Shown one piece after another: positions 1 to 8,400 of a stretch of DNA of 40,039 bases (position 1 is the first letter of the stretch; each line of letters begins with the position of its first letter). This DNA comes from Actinomycetota bacterium. GTDB lineage: Bacteria; Actinomycetota; CADDZG01; JAHWKV01; JAOPZY01. Made by a program: the position numbers and the translations under genes. Location: NCBI GenBank assembly GCA_025963875.1, contig JAOPZY010000086.1:1-40039 (forward strand), in the 5' to 3' direction. Under the pieces are notes generated by a model that saw only the letters and a program-made list of their open reading frames with translations, had not been told where the DNA came from and made no database searches.

Positions 1-2
1 AC

Positions 3-314
3 CAGCTCCGGGCGCTCTGCGCGCCCCACTTCGCAGCAGTGGAGATCCACGGGTTGTTCGGCTCCGAGCGCTACATGGAATTCTTCCGTCGGGAGCGTGC
101 CAAGCTCGACGCCCGCCTGCGCCTGGACCCGCTCCGCCTCCGCCGCTTCGTGCCCCGCCGTCTCAAGAGGGTCCTCTACGACTGGAGCCTGACCCTGGAG
201 CGGGCGAGAGCGGCCGACCCGCTCGCAGCGGACATCGGCCCCGAGGACTTCTCGCTGCGGAACACCGACCTCGACCAGGCGCTCGACCTGTTCGCCGTCG
301 GCTCGAGGGCCTGA
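3..314 (+). CDS. Class I SAM-dependent methyltransferase, C-terminal fragment (5' end outside window)
   Basis: Only the last ~103 residues are visible. The frame is open from base 3, so the in-frame GTG at 39 is probably an internal valine, not the start. The motif VEIHGLFGSERYMEFF followed by basic segments (LRLRRFVPRRLKR) and an ending like DFSLRNTDLDQALDLFAV resembles the C-terminal tail of actinobacterial Rossmann-fold methyltransferases found in glycan clusters. The SAM-binding motifs lie upstream of the window, so the family call rests on the tail alone and the substrate is unknown. It ends 17 nt before a long dyad (332-381) and converges on another methyltransferase gene. Confidence 0.55.
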   Translation, partial: QLRALCAPHFAAVEIHGLFGSERYMEFFRRERAKLDARLRLDPLRLRRFVPRRLKRVLYDWSLTLERARAADPLAADIGPEDFSLRNTDLDQALDLFAVGSRA

Positions 315-331
315 CCACCCTCGGCCTTTTT

Positions 332-381
332 CGAGGTGAGGAAATTTTCCCGCGCATACGCGGGATTTCTTACGCACCTCG
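332..381. terminator. Bidirectional terminator-like nested hairpin (copy of a dispersed palindrome)
   Basis: The outer stem is CGAGGTG (332-338) with CACCTCG (375-381). The inner stem is TCCCGCG (348-354) with CGCGGGA (359-365) around loop CATA. The 9-nt segments between the stems are A/T-rich and can partly pair (GAAA with TTTC). It lies between two convergent stop codons, 17 and 13 nt away. There is no T tract. The core recurs at about 32687-32724. Confidence 0.65.
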
Positions 382-394
382 CCGACCCAGATCT

Positions 395-1198
395 TCAGAC
401 GAACGCGTGCACCGTCACCCGGAAGTCGCGGAATGCCGGGACGACGCCGCCGCCGGGCGCCGCCTCCCCGCAGTCGTCGAAGGCGTGGCTTCGCACCGTG
501 GCCACCCGGCTGAAGCCCGCAGCCCGGCACAGGCCGTGCAGTGCCGCTTCCGTCGGCACGTACCAGTTGGTGAAGTCGCCTCCCAGCTCGTCGCCAGGAT
601 GGAAGAGCATGAGGCTGGCGTCGCGATAGCCCTCCACCACGACGGCGTGCGTCTCGATCACCGCCACCTCCCGCGTGATGCGCCGGAGCCGCTCCAGGGC
701 CCACAGCGGCTCCCGAACGTGGTAGAGGTACCCGAGGAAGAGTGAGACGTCGAAGGAGCCCAGCTCGGCGAGGTCCAGGGTCATGAAGTCGCCGACGACG
801 GTCTCGACGCTGCTGGCGAGGGCCGCTCGGGCCAGGTCGAACCCCGCCCGGCCGGGAGCATCGGGCAGCCAGAAGTCGGTGAGGTCCCGGGTCGGGTCCG
901 GGATCCTGCCGAGCGCCCGGCATTCGTCCCAGTACGCCTGCCGCCGGGCGAAGTCGACGCACCAGGCGTAGTGATCGAGCGCCACCACGCGGGTCGCCCC
1001 CAGGCGCTCGGCCGCGAACGAGTAGTAGCCGTCGAAGGCGCCGATGTCGATGACGCTGCGCCCGGCGAGGTCGGGAAGTTCGTCGCCCTGCAGGGGTGGA
1101 GTCTGGGAGACCCCCGGCGTCCTGATGCCGCCGGGGAGGTCGATCGAGTGGTACCAGAACATCGACGCGACCCTGGCGCGCAGTTCCTCAGCGTTCAC
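395..1198 (-). CDS. CmoB/DUF1698-like class I SAM-dependent methyltransferase
   Basis: A 267-residue protein starting at GTG 1198. The GTG overlaps the TGA of the upstream acyltransferase as GTGA, which suggests translational coupling. The N-terminus carries FWYHSIDLPGGIRTPG, the substrate-side motif seen in CmoB-like and related methyltransferases. SAM motif I is VIDIGAFDGYYSF (about residues 49-61), followed by an acidic VVALD strand end. Later motifs include FDVSLFLGYLYHV and a LERLRRITREVAVIETH strand. A homologous protein is encoded divergently at 2516-3286. In this setting it probably methylates a sugar or lipid intermediate of a surface glycan rather than tRNA, but that is inferred from neighbours. 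The open frame extends upstream to 1921, but that part only shadows the acyltransferase. Confidence 0.85.
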   Translation of the reverse strand: MNAEELRARVASMFWYHSIDLPGGIRTPGVSQTPPLQGDELPDLAGRSVIDIGAFDGYYSFAAERLGATRVVALDHYAWCVDFARRQAYWDECRALGRIPDPTRDLTDFWLPDAPGRAGFDLARAALASSVETVVGDFMTLDLAELGSFDVSLFLGYLYHVREPLWALERLRRITREVAVIETHAVVVEGYRDASLMLFHPGDELGGDFTNWYVPTEAALHGLCRAAGFSRVATVRSHAFDDCGEAAPGGGVVPAFRDFRVTVHAFV

Positions 1199-2469
1199 AG
1201 CCTGCGCAGCGCGGAGCGCCGCCGCGCCCATCGGGTGAGCGGGCGCTCGACCCACACAAACGAGGCCCAGCCAACAAGGATGGAGCCCACGCCCACGAAG
1301 GCGAGCATGCGCAGGAACGCCGTGAGATTGCCCGCCGGGAAGAAGTGCAGCGACGTGAGCGCAAGCTCCACGAACAGCAGGTGGCTGAGATAGATGCCGT
1401 AGCTGATGTCGCCGAGACGGCGGGCAACGCGGTTGGTCACCGGCAGCTGCGCCCACCGCGGCGCCAGGGCGGTGGAGAGCAGCAGGACGGCAAACGAGAT
1501 CGCAAGCGGCGTGGTGGTCGTCCAGTGGTCGAGGGGGCCGGCCGTCTTCGCCAGGTCCCGATGGCCGATCAGCTCCATGCTGAGGATGATGCCCGACAGG
1601 CCCACCACCTGGATCACCACCGTCCAGAGGGAGCCCGCGAAACGGCTGCGGCGCATCTTCACGAACAGCCAGGCGGCCGTCATGCCCAGGGCGAAGTGGC
1701 CGGCGAAGCTTGGGAACTGCGTGATGAGGATCACGCGGGCGGCCCCGGGTGTCGCGACCCCGGGAAGGGACGCAACGTGCAGCGCCGTATGGGTCACGGC
1801 AAGCCTCCACGCTGCGGCGATGGCGAGACCGAGGCCCAGGCCGAGGACCGGGCGGCGGAAGAAGCGCACCGCAACCAGGGGGAGCACGGCGTAGAAGAGC
1901 GCCTCGATCGACAGGGTCCACACCGCCCCGTTGATGCCAAAGCCCTCCGGGAGGGCGACGGCGGTCCCCACGCTGTGCTGGAGGAACGTCGCGTGCAGCA
2001 GGAGGTTGAGGCCGACGTTGTGGCGGGTCAGCCCGTACGCCTTCGTCTGGGTGAGGAAGAACAGCAGCCCGACCGTCGCCGCGAGTGCGACGTAGTAGGC
2101 GGGCAGGATCCGCGTGACCCTGCGGAGGGCGTACGACCGCAGATCCCCGAACCTGCCGTGGGCGGCCGCAACCGGGAGGAAGAGCAGGAACCCACTGAGC
2201 ACGAGGAAGAAATCCACGCCGGCGAAGCCGGCCACGAGGTAGTTGCGGAGCAGGACGGAGCCGAGGAGAGGCAGGCCCGCACCGTACATGCAGTGGTAGA
2301 GGACGACGGAGAGCGCGGCAAAGGCCCGGAACCCGTCGGCCGCCGGCACCCTGATGCGCTCGTGGAGCGCCGGCGCCGCAGCCTGCAAAGGAGCCGGGAC
2401 GGGAACCGGGTGGGCTGGCGGGGGCTTCGGCGCCAAAACCTGGACATCACGGGTCTCGGAGGGTGCCAT
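1195..2469 (-). CDS. Acyltransferase 3 (OafA/YrhL type) integral membrane protein
   Basis: A 424-residue polytopic protein. After a Pro/Ala-rich cytoplasmic leader of about 40 residues comes PAADGFRAFAALSVVLYHCMY, where His59 matches the conserved N-terminal histidine of the family. Then follow GVDFFLVLSGFLLF and SYALRRVTRILPAYYV, all hallmarks of AT3 proteins, and roughly ten hydrophobic helices. The family transfers acetyl or other acyl groups to sugars of O-antigens, peptidoglycan or lipooligosaccharide at the membrane. ATG 2469 is chosen because a TAGGAT -10 element (2483-2478) lies 8 nt upstream, although the frame stays open to 2613. The stop overlaps the GTG of the methyltransferase at 1198, forming a two-gene unit that may decorate the same glycan. 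Confidence 0.9.
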   Translation of the reverse strand: MAPSETRDVQVLAPKPPPAHPVPVPAPLQAAAPALHERIRVPAADGFRAFAALSVVLYHCMYGAGLPLLGSVLLRNYLVAGFAGVDFFLVLSGFLLFLPVAAAHGRFGDLRSYALRRVTRILPAYYVALAATVGLLFFLTQTKAYGLTRHNVGLNLLLHATFLQHSVGTAVALPEGFGINGAVWTLSIEALFYAVLPLVAVRFFRRPVLGLGLGLAIAAAWRLAVTHTALHVASLPGVATPGAARVILITQFPSFAGHFALGMTAAWLFVKMRRSRFAGSLWTVVIQVVGLSGIILSMELIGHRDLAKTAGPLDHWTTTTPLAISFAVLLLSTALAPRWAQLPVTNRVARRLGDISYGIYLSHLLFVELALTSLHFFPAGNLTAFLRMLAFVGVGSILVGWASFVWVERPLTRWARRRSALRRL

Positions 2470-2515
2470 CGGGCGTGATCCTACGCTGACCCAACCAGGC
2501 ATTACTATCTCGGCC
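2470..2515. promoter_or_regulatory. Compact divergent promoter with two near-leaderless -10 elements
   Basis: The 46-bp gap separates divergent ATGs at 2469 (minus) and 2516 (plus). On the minus strand TAGGAT (2483-2478) is followed by 8 nt and ATG. On the plus strand TACTAT (2503-2508) is followed by 7 nt and ATG. No Shine-Dalgarno sequence fits either gene, so both transcripts are likely leaderless or nearly so. The -35 elements are not convincing. Confidence 0.55.
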
Positions 2516-3286
2516 ATGGCCCGAGCCTCCTCCGGGGCCCCCTCCCCGGACCTGCCCACCAAACCTGACGATTCCCGCCTCCAGGGCTGGTACCACACGA
2601 TCGAACTGGGCAACGGCCTGGTTTCGAAGGGTGCCTACGACCTTCGCTCCGTCGTCGACTGCTACGGCATCCCCAAGTCGCTGCGGGGCAAGGAGGTGCT
2701 CGACGTGGCCACGGGAGACGGGTTCTTCGCGTTCGAGATGGAACGGCGCGAGGCGGACCGGGTGGTCGCGATCGACGTCGCACGGGTGGGCGACTGCGAC
2801 TGGACCCCCCACATGCGGACCCGTCTCGGCCCATTTGCCGCCAACGACTCGTGGCCCGCACATTTCCGGATGGCCCACCGGATGCGGCGCTCCAGCGTGG
2901 AGTACCGCTACTGCAGCGTCTACGACCTCTCCCCGTACACCGTCGGCACGTTCGACGTCGTTTTCTGCGGGTCCCTGCTCCTGCATCTGCAGAGTCCGCT
3001 GCTGGCCCTCCACGCCATCCGCTCCATCACCCGGGAAATGGCGATCATCGAGACCGCCGTCCTGCCCGAGCTCGACGAGCAGTTCCCGGGCCGTCCGCTC
3101 CTCTCGTTCGGCTACCAGGGCGAGGAGGCGACACCCGGCGAGCACACCGCCTACTGGATCCTGAGCACGAACGCGCTCGAGAGCATGATGCGCTATGCCG
3201 GCTTCGATCCCGAGCCGCAGGGCACGTTCGTCCTGCCGCCGGTGGGATCCATCGCCACGGCTGTCATCGGCCGGCCTTCTGAGTAG
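2516..3286 (+). CDS. CmoB/DUF1698-like class I SAM-dependent methyltransferase, paralogue of 395-1198
   Basis: 256 residues. It has the same architecture as the gene at 395-1198. GWYHTIELGNGLVSKGAYD lies near residues 25-45, followed by SAM motif I EVLDVATGDGFFAFEM and VVAIDVARV. Then come FDVVFCGSLLLHL and AIRSITREMAIIETAVLPE. The C-terminal strand YWILSTNALESMMRYAGF matches the same family. ATG 2516 is preferred to the upstream frame (open from 2354) because that region shadows the acyltransferase and because a TACTAT box lies 7 nt upstream. The last 23 nt overlap the 3' end of the convergent membrane-protein gene ending at 3264. Its substrate is unknown; the setting suggests glycan modification. 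Confidence 0.87.
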   Translation: MARASSGAPSPDLPTKPDDSRLQGWYHTIELGNGLVSKGAYDLRSVVDCYGIPKSLRGKEVLDVATGDGFFAFEMERREADRVVAIDVARVGDCDWTPHMRTRLGPFAANDSWPAHFRMAHRMRRSSVEYRYCSVYDLSPYTVGTFDVVFCGSLLLHLQSPLLALHAIRSITREMAIIETAVLPELDEQFPGRPLLSFGYQGEEATPGEHTAYWILSTNALESMMRYAGFDPEPQGTFVLPPVGSIATAVIGRPSE

Positions 3287-4949
3287 GGCCGTCCGGGAAG
3301 CGGAGCCGGGTTGCGACGTCGCCGGCATAGACGTAGACCGTGAAGACCCCGACGTGGGCCACCTCCAGCGGTGAGCCCAGCGAGGATGGCGGCGGGTCTG
3401 CGATCTTCTGGGGCATGAACGGCAGGCCCACCACCAGGAAGGTCCTCGGCACGGGCTGCGGCCGGTACCAGGTGCTCAACGTGTTGACGTTGAACGGGCA
3501 CAGGGCCCGCTCCCCCGCCGGTGCGCACTCCTCGAGGGAGTAGACGCCGATCTTCCCGGCACCCCGCCACATGAGGCCGAGGGCGTCCCAGTACGACGCA
3601 TACCCGCGGGTGAGCCCCTTCGCCTCCAGGTAGGCGACGAGGGCCGGCCCTTCCTGGGCGAGCGGGTAGGCCTCCCAGTACCGCACGACCTGCGGGATGC
3701 CAAGGGTGCTCATGACGCAGAAGACCGTCGCCAGCACCGCCACGGCTATCTTCGGCCACCCGGCCTCGGCAGCCCAGAGCCCGGCGAGTCCCGCTATGGC
3801 AAGGAACACCGGCACGACGTAGCGGGCCGAGGTCACGTCGCCGATCGGCAGGGTGCTGAAGGCGAACGCGGCGCAGACGACCACCGCCGTGAGGGCCCAG
3901 AACAGCACGTACAGAACCAACGCCAGGCTGCGGTCGCGGTCCCGGCGGTGCCGGACGAGCGGAAGGAGCAGCCGCAACGCCGCCGCGACGGCGGCCAGGC
4001 AGAGCAGGATCGTGACGGCGCCCGCCATCGACAGCACCCCGGACGGGACGCCTGGGAACTCCTCGTTGCCGAACGCCAGGATGCTGTGGGCGAGGAGCTC
4101 GAGGTTGGCGGGCACCTGGGACCACGGCGCCAGGCCGATGGGCAACGTCGGCACGATCCGGAAACCGAGCCCGCGCATGATGCGGCCGGTGGCGACGTCG
4201 CCGAGGACCGCGACGGCCGCCAGGACCCCGGCGGCCCTGGCCACCCGGGCGCTCGCCGGCGACCGCAGCAGCAGCCAGGCCCCCACTGCGGCGCCCAGCA
4301 ACGGTGCCATGCCGCTGAGGAGCAGGAGGGGATCCGACGCCAGGCCGGCGCCGGCGACCACCCCGACCACGGCCACTGCCAGCCACCGCCGGCGACGCTC
4401 TTTTGGGCCCGAGGCGCCCCTCAAGGCGCCGGATCCAGGCTCGGCGAGACCTACCAGGCAGGCGACCAGGAGCGCACCGGTGAGCCAGGTGGGACCGCGC
4501 AGCTCGTAGGCGTTGTGGAAGGCGATGGGGCTGGCGCAGAGGGCAATGGCAAAGACCAGGAGCCCGGCGGCCTTGCCCGCAGCACGGCGGGCGGCCCAGG
4601 CCAGCACGGCGACGGCGAGGAACGACGTCGCCAGGGAGAAGCCCGTCCAGATGCCCCGGTGGAACGGGAAGGAGCGTGTGGCGAAGTCGAAGAGGAACGT
4701 CGACCAGTAGTTGGCGACGCTGACGTTCGCCACGCCGGCGGCCTGGTGCGCCATCTCCCCGGCGAGGATCGGAATGGACGCGACGTCGCTGTTCCAGAAG
4801 ACGGCGGCAACCAGCCGTCGGAGGTGGACCGCGAGCACCACCGCGTAGGCAGCTGCTGCGGCGGCCGGCGGCCAGAGGGCGGCCCGCTCGGCGATGCTGA
4901 GGAAACTGGTTGTCGTCTGGCGACCTTCGGTTTCCTCAGTCTGGCTCAA
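3264..4949 (-). CDS. Polytopic membrane protein, GT-C-like, of a glycan locus
   Basis: 561 residues with about ten to twelve hydrophobic helices. An N-terminal loop with NSDVASIPILAGEM follows TM1, where GT-C glycosyltransferases carry their acidic motif; here only one clear acidic residue is present. The C-terminal soluble region (YWEAYPLAQEGPALVAYLEA onward) resembles the periplasmic tail of actinobacterial GT-C-like proteins. Function is probably lipid-linked sugar transfer outside the membrane, but the missing DxD/DE pair makes this uncertain. The start is TTG 4949, overlapping the end of the preceding gene by 14 nt. It is the last gene of the run beginning at 8306. The 3' end overlaps a convergent methyltransferase gene by 23 nt. 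Confidence 0.8.
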   Translation of the reverse strand: MSQTEETEGRQTTTSFLSIAERAALWPPAAAAAAYAVVLAVHLRRLVAAVFWNSDVASIPILAGEMAHQAAGVANVSVANYWSTFLFDFATRSFPFHRGIWTGFSLATSFLAVAVLAWAARRAAGKAAGLLVFAIALCASPIAFHNAYELRGPTWLTGALLVACLVGLAEPGSGALRGASGPKERRRRWLAVAVVGVVAGAGLASDPLLLLSGMAPLLGAAVGAWLLLRSPASARVARAAGVLAAVAVLGDVATGRIMRGLGFRIVPTLPIGLAPWSQVPANLELLAHSILAFGNEEFPGVPSGVLSMAGAVTILLCLAAVAAALRLLLPLVRHRRDRDRSLALVLYVLFWALTAVVVCAAFAFSTLPIGDVTSARYVVPVFLAIAGLAGLWAAEAGWPKIAVAVLATVFCVMSTLGIPQVVRYWEAYPLAQEGPALVAYLEAKGLTRGYASYWDALGLMWRGAGKIGVYSLEECAPAGERALCPFNVNTLSTWYRPQPVPRTFLVVGLPFMPQKIADPPPSSLGSPLEVAHVGVFTVYVYAGDVATRLRFPDGPTQKAGR

Positions 4950-5589
4950 CGTCGCCGTTCGGGTCTCCTTGAAGGCGCGCCCGCTCGGCGGCGGCCCGCT
5001 CCTGCACCTGGGCGGTGAGCGATGCCCAGTCCACCGGGCCTTGTGCCTGCCAGCGCGGCAGGTCCGCCGGCGGCGGGAAGCGGGCCCGAACCGCGGCGGG
5101 CCGGGGTCCCGGCTTGACCCGCACCCTGCCCGGGGGCATGTGCATGACCGCCGTCACGTGGTTGCGCACCGGCTCGGAGGACACGAGGATCTCGTCGATC
5201 GCCGCCCAGATGAAGCGGCCCGAGAGCCCGCCGCCTCCGCCGGGGACGTCGCTCATGTCGCCGACGTCGGCGATCGTGCGGCGCCAGAGCCTGAGCGACA
5301 GGGCCAGGAGCGCGCTGTCCAGCACCCGTCTGGCCTGGGACTGCTCGGGCCGGAAGAGCAGGCCGCGGCTCACTTGCAGGTGGAGGACGTCGAAGCTGCG
5401 CGCCCGGCGGGCGAGGCCGATCGCCCCCTTCACCCCGGCGAGAGGGCCGTGGTGGTCGGCGGCGCTCGGCAGGGGCGACATCACCTCGACGGCGTGGCCC
5501 TCGTGCAGGAGGTCCTGGACGGTCCGCAGAGCTGCCGATGCGGCAACCTCCGGCGAGGGCGGGAACGGACCCGCCACGAGCACCCTCAA
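4936..5589 (-). CDS. Short GT4-like protein: N-terminal GT-B half only
   Basis: 217 residues starting at TTG 5589 in a TTGA overlap with the stop of the previous gene. LRVLVAGPFPPSPEVAASAALRTVQDLLHEGHAVEVMSPLP is the first Rossmann strand-loop-helix of a GT-B glycosyltransferase acceptor domain, and FDVLHLQVSRGLLFRP is the usual second landmark. The C-terminal nucleotide-sugar domain, with its E-x7-E motif, is absent; the chain ends in a charged helical tail (LTAQVQERAAAERARL). It may be a regulatory or partner subunit, or a decayed enzyme. The frame is open upstream to 6630, but that part is the shadow of the next gene. Catalysis on its own is unlikely. Confidence 0.75.
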   Translation of the reverse strand: MRVLVAGPFPPSPEVAASAALRTVQDLLHEGHAVEVMSPLPSAADHHGPLAGVKGAIGLARRARSFDVLHLQVSRGLLFRPEQSQARRVLDSALLALSLRLWRRTIADVGDMSDVPGGGGGLSGRFIWAAIDEILVSSEPVRNHVTAVMHMPPGRVRVKPGPRPAAVRARFPPPADLPRWQAQGPVDWASLTAQVQERAAAERARLQGDPNGDVEPD

Positions 5590-6785
5590 AGGAGCGCCTT
5601 CAGCGAGTGCTCCATCCGGTCGAGCACCTCGGCCCATGGATAGTTCTCCAGGACGTAGGCCCTGCCGTTCTCGGCGAGGCCCTTCGCCAGCGCAGGCGCC
5701 TGCTCGACGAGCAGCAGGCACTGGGCCAGCTCGAAGTCGTCCTCGTACACCAGGCCGCCCCGCGACCGCTCGCAGTGCCACCGCACCACGGCACCCTGGG
5801 CGCTGGCGACGACGGGCGTGCCGGCCAGCCAGGACTCCATGACCGTACGGGAGAAACTCTCGTTGGCGCTGGGCTGGAGGTAGGCCTCGGCGGCTGCGAA
5901 GGCGTTGTTGCGCTCCGCCTCGCTGAGGAAGCCGAGATCCCGCACCCTCCTGGCGAGGGACGCCGGGATGATCGGCTTCCCGGCCCCGATGGTGACGAGG
6001 TCGAGGGCGAGCCCGTAGGTCTCGACCGCCAGCTCGAACCCCGCCATGAGGCGGTCCCAGCCCTTCTCGGGCTCCCGGCGGCCTGCGAAGAGGGCGAAGG
6101 GCTTGTCGATACGGCGGCGGCGGCGGAATCCCTCGGGGTCGTAGTCCTTCGGCACGCCGACGCCGGCCCCCGTCACGACGTGGTCCGGAAGGGGGGCCAG
6201 GCTCCGCGCCACCTCGTACTCGGGCTCGGACAGGAACCAGAGCAGCGCCGGTTTGGCGAGCGTCGCCCGGAAGAGATCCAGGTGGGCGTAGGACTCGTCG
6301 TGCACGCACGGCATGAGCACGGTCCGTTCCGGGGCCACGTCGACACAGGCGACGGTGATCCACGACAGGTACGGGGAGACGACGATGGCCTGGTAGCGCT
6401 CGGCGTGCTCGAGGAGGTACCGGAACAGGGCCGGGACCCGGAGCGTGGCGTTGATCCAGCGGCACTGGTCGTCGTAGGAGAGGGGCAGCCCCAGCAGGAT
6501 GCGCCGGCCGAGGGCGTCCCGTTCCTCGACCACCGGCGGGATCGCCGGGAACCGCCGGAGGGTCAGGTTCCCGAGGCGGGTGACCCCGGCCGGGTACTCG
6601 TTGCGCCAGGTGTAGTGGTCCCGGGCGCACGTGGTGAGCACGTCGACCTCCCAGCCGCGGGCGGCAAGGCCCTCGGCGGCTTCCCGCATCACCGCCTCGG
6701 AGCCGCCGACGACGTCGTCGCCGAACCGAGGGGTGATGAAGGCGATCTTGGCCCTGCTCGGGATGGAGGGCTCCGGATCAGGCAT
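5586..6785 (-). CDS. GT4-family glycosyltransferase
   Basis: 399 residues, a full-length GT-B enzyme. The N-terminal domain begins KIAFITPRFGDDVVGGSEAVMREAAEGLAARGWEVDVLTT, the donor-side glycine-rich loop plus helix typical of GT4. The C-terminal domain has FALFAGRREPEKGWDRLM and the E-x7-E motif in NESFSRTVMESWLAGTPVV (about residues 310-330). It probably transfers a hexose or deoxyhexose from a nucleotide sugar to a glycan intermediate at the inner membrane face. It resembles the protein at 31416-32642 in the N-terminal landmarks (DVLTTCARDHYTWRNEYPAG versus EVLTSCAVSYVDWANAYPPG). ATG 6785 overlaps the previous gene by 8 nt; the stop forms TTGA with the next. Confidence 0.93.
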   Translation of the reverse strand: MPDPEPSIPSRAKIAFITPRFGDDVVGGSEAVMREAAEGLAARGWEVDVLTTCARDHYTWRNEYPAGVTRLGNLTLRRFPAIPPVVEERDALGRRILLGLPLSYDDQCRWINATLRVPALFRYLLEHAERYQAIVVSPYLSWITVACVDVAPERTVLMPCVHDESYAHLDLFRATLAKPALLWFLSEPEYEVARSLAPLPDHVVTGAGVGVPKDYDPEGFRRRRRIDKPFALFAGRREPEKGWDRLMAGFELAVETYGLALDLVTIGAGKPIIPASLARRVRDLGFLSEAERNNAFAAAEAYLQPSANESFSRTVMESWLAGTPVVASAQGAVVRWHCERSRGGLVYEDDFELAQCLLLVEQAPALAKGLAENGRAYVLENYPWAEVLDRMEHSLKALL

Positions 6786-7872
6786 CGAGAAACTGCCGGA
6801 GGGCGTCGAGCATCATCCGGCGCGTGTTGGCCAGCGAAAGCTCCTCGACCCTGGCGTGGCCCGCCTTGACGAGACCGGCCCTGAGCTCGGGATCGCCCAG
6901 CACCTGCCGGGCCGCGACGGCAACGGCCACCGGATCCTTCGTGTCGAGCAGCAGGGCGGCGTCGCCCACCGTCTCGGGCACGGCGGTGGCGGCGTAGGCG
7001 ACCACCGGCATGCCGGCGTGCATCGCCTCGAGGAGCGGCACGCCGAAGCCCTCGTGCTCGGACATCGAGACGAAGAGGTCGGCGGAGCGGTAGTACGCGA
7101 GCAGGTCGCCCGGCGAGATGGTGTCGGCGAACTCGACGGAGGCCCGCAACTCCAGCTCCCGGCAGAGCGATTCCAGCGCCCCCCAGTAGGACTCCGACGT
7201 GGCCCCGCCGACCAGCGACAGGCGGGCCTGGGGGTCGAAGGCCGCCCGGTAGACGGCGAAGGCGCCGATGAGGTCGTGATGGCACTTGTTCGGAGCCACC
7301 CGCCCGACGTAGAGCCAGTGGGCACCGCCGCTGTGGGCCGCCTGCTTGAGGCGGGCCAGCCGCCGCCGGTCGGCCGGGGCGTCGAACTGGGCGAAGTCGA
7401 GGAGGATCGGCACGACCCGCGCTGTGGGGAAGCCGAGGTCGCCCAGGTCCTCGGCGCTGAAATGCGAGTGGGCGATTGCCACGTCGCAGCGGGAGGCGAG
7501 CTGCGCCAGCTGGCGGCGGGCGAGGCGCATGTTGTCCGATGCCCCCGGCGACCACCGCTCGAAGAAGGCCGGGTCTGTGACGTTGTGGTAGTCGACGAAG
7601 AACGGTCCTTCCCAGGCGAGCAGCGAGTCGAAGTTCCGGCAGCCGGTGGAGGCGTGATAGAGGAGGCCCGTGGTTTTGCTGGCGCTCTGGGCCAGGGCTC
7701 CGAACAGGTGCGCCTTGCTGCGCATCTCCGGATGGATGTCCTCCGAGAAGATCTCGGAGGCGAGGCCCAGGGACCGGATCAGGCGCTGCGTCTCGAGCAC
7801 GTGGGACCCGATGGCGTCCCGGTCGGCGAAGGTCGGGAGGAACTGGTGGATCGCGCCGAGCCTTTCGGTCAT
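6778..7872 (-). CDS. GT4-family glycosyltransferase
   Basis: 364 residues. The N-terminus (AIHQFLPTFADRDAIGSHVLETQRLIRSLGLASEIFSEDI) is characteristic of a GT4 subfamily found in actinobacterial surface glycan loci. HWLYVGRVAPNKCHHDLI starts the donor-binding domain, and SEHEGFGVPLLEAMHAGMPVV holds the E-x7-E motif (near residues 285-305). ATG 7872 overlaps the TGA of the coiled-coil gene as ATGA, so the two are likely translated together. The longer open frame to 8424 lies over the coiled-coil gene in another frame and is not coding. Donor and acceptor are unknown. Confidence 0.93.
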   Translation of the reverse strand: MTERLGAIHQFLPTFADRDAIGSHVLETQRLIRSLGLASEIFSEDIHPEMRSKAHLFGALAQSASKTTGLLYHASTGCRNFDSLLAWEGPFFVDYHNVTDPAFFERWSPGASDNMRLARRQLAQLASRCDVAIAHSHFSAEDLGDLGFPTARVVPILLDFAQFDAPADRRRLARLKQAAHSGGAHWLYVGRVAPNKCHHDLIGAFAVYRAAFDPQARLSLVGGATSESYWGALESLCRELELRASVEFADTISPGDLLAYYRSADLFVSMSEHEGFGVPLLEAMHAGMPVVAYAATAVPETVGDAALLLDTKDPVAVAVAARQVLGDPELRAGLVKAGHARVEELSLANTRRMMLDALRQFLDA

Positions 7873-8306
7873 GAGTGGTCGCCCCGCTCCCGGGCTTCGG
7901 CCTCCAGCCTGGCCACCCGGTCGCGGAGGTCGTCGACCTCCTCCTTGACGCCGTCGACCCGCTCCACGAGCGCCTCGCCGAGGCGGACCATGGCCTGTCC
8001 CAGGTCGCTCACCTGGTCGCCCAGGTACTTGAGGTACCAGGCGGTGAGCCGCTTGACGACGGTCTTGGCCGCCTTGGCGCCCCGCCGGCGCGTCCGCAGC
8101 GGGGCGTCGACATCGATCCGGGCCTCCTGGGTGACGAGGGCCAGCGCACCCGGCACGTCGAGCGTGGCGGGGAGCGGGTCGAGGCGCCGGACCGCCGCCC
8201 GGACCCTCGCCGCATAGGCGACGGGGAAGCTGGGGGCCGCCTCGAGCTCGGCGACCGCCGCCTCCAGCCCGGCGCCGGCCTGGCCGTTCGTCTGTTCGAT
8301 CCTCAC
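7869..8306 (-). CDS. Stand-alone helical/coiled-coil protein of glycan loci
   Basis: About 145 residues from GTG 8306; an ATG at 8390 is possible but lacks support. The middle holds ARIDVDAPLRTRRRGAKAAKTVVKRLTAWYLKYLGDQV, followed by a heptad-rich coil (VERVDGVKEEVDDLRDRVARLEAEARE) to the end. Similar helical segments occur, as I recall, fused to the N-terminus of methyltransferases in actinobacterial polysaccharide clusters; here the segment stands alone. A second coiled-coil gene opens the GT4 operon at 18739-19173, so both sit first in a glycosyltransferase operon. A scaffolding or membrane-tethering role is an inference. There is no signal peptide or clear transmembrane segment. Confidence 0.7.
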   Translation of the reverse strand: MRIEQTNGQAGAGLEAAVAELEAAPSFPVAYAARVRAAVRRLDPLPATLDVPGALALVTQEARIDVDAPLRTRRRGAKAAKTVVKRLTAWYLKYLGDQVSDLGQAMVRLGEALVERVDGVKEEVDDLRDRVARLEAEARERGDHS

Positions 8307-8400
8307 GCCGTTGTTGTACCACCCACCTCCCCAACCCCGCCGGGTTGCCGTGTTCGTACTTTGGCACCCTGTGAACACGTGCCTCGGCACACGCCGAAAC

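Noticed and set aside
1345-2478. Long plus-strand open frame opposite the acyltransferase
   Set aside because: The product is charged, repetitive and without a family motif, as expected for the reverse frame of a GC-rich gene. The minus-strand AT3 protein is clear.
5538-6869. 443-residue plus-strand frame opposite the GT4 gene
   Set aside because: It is the reverse complement of a GT4 with E-x7-E and glycine-rich loop intact.
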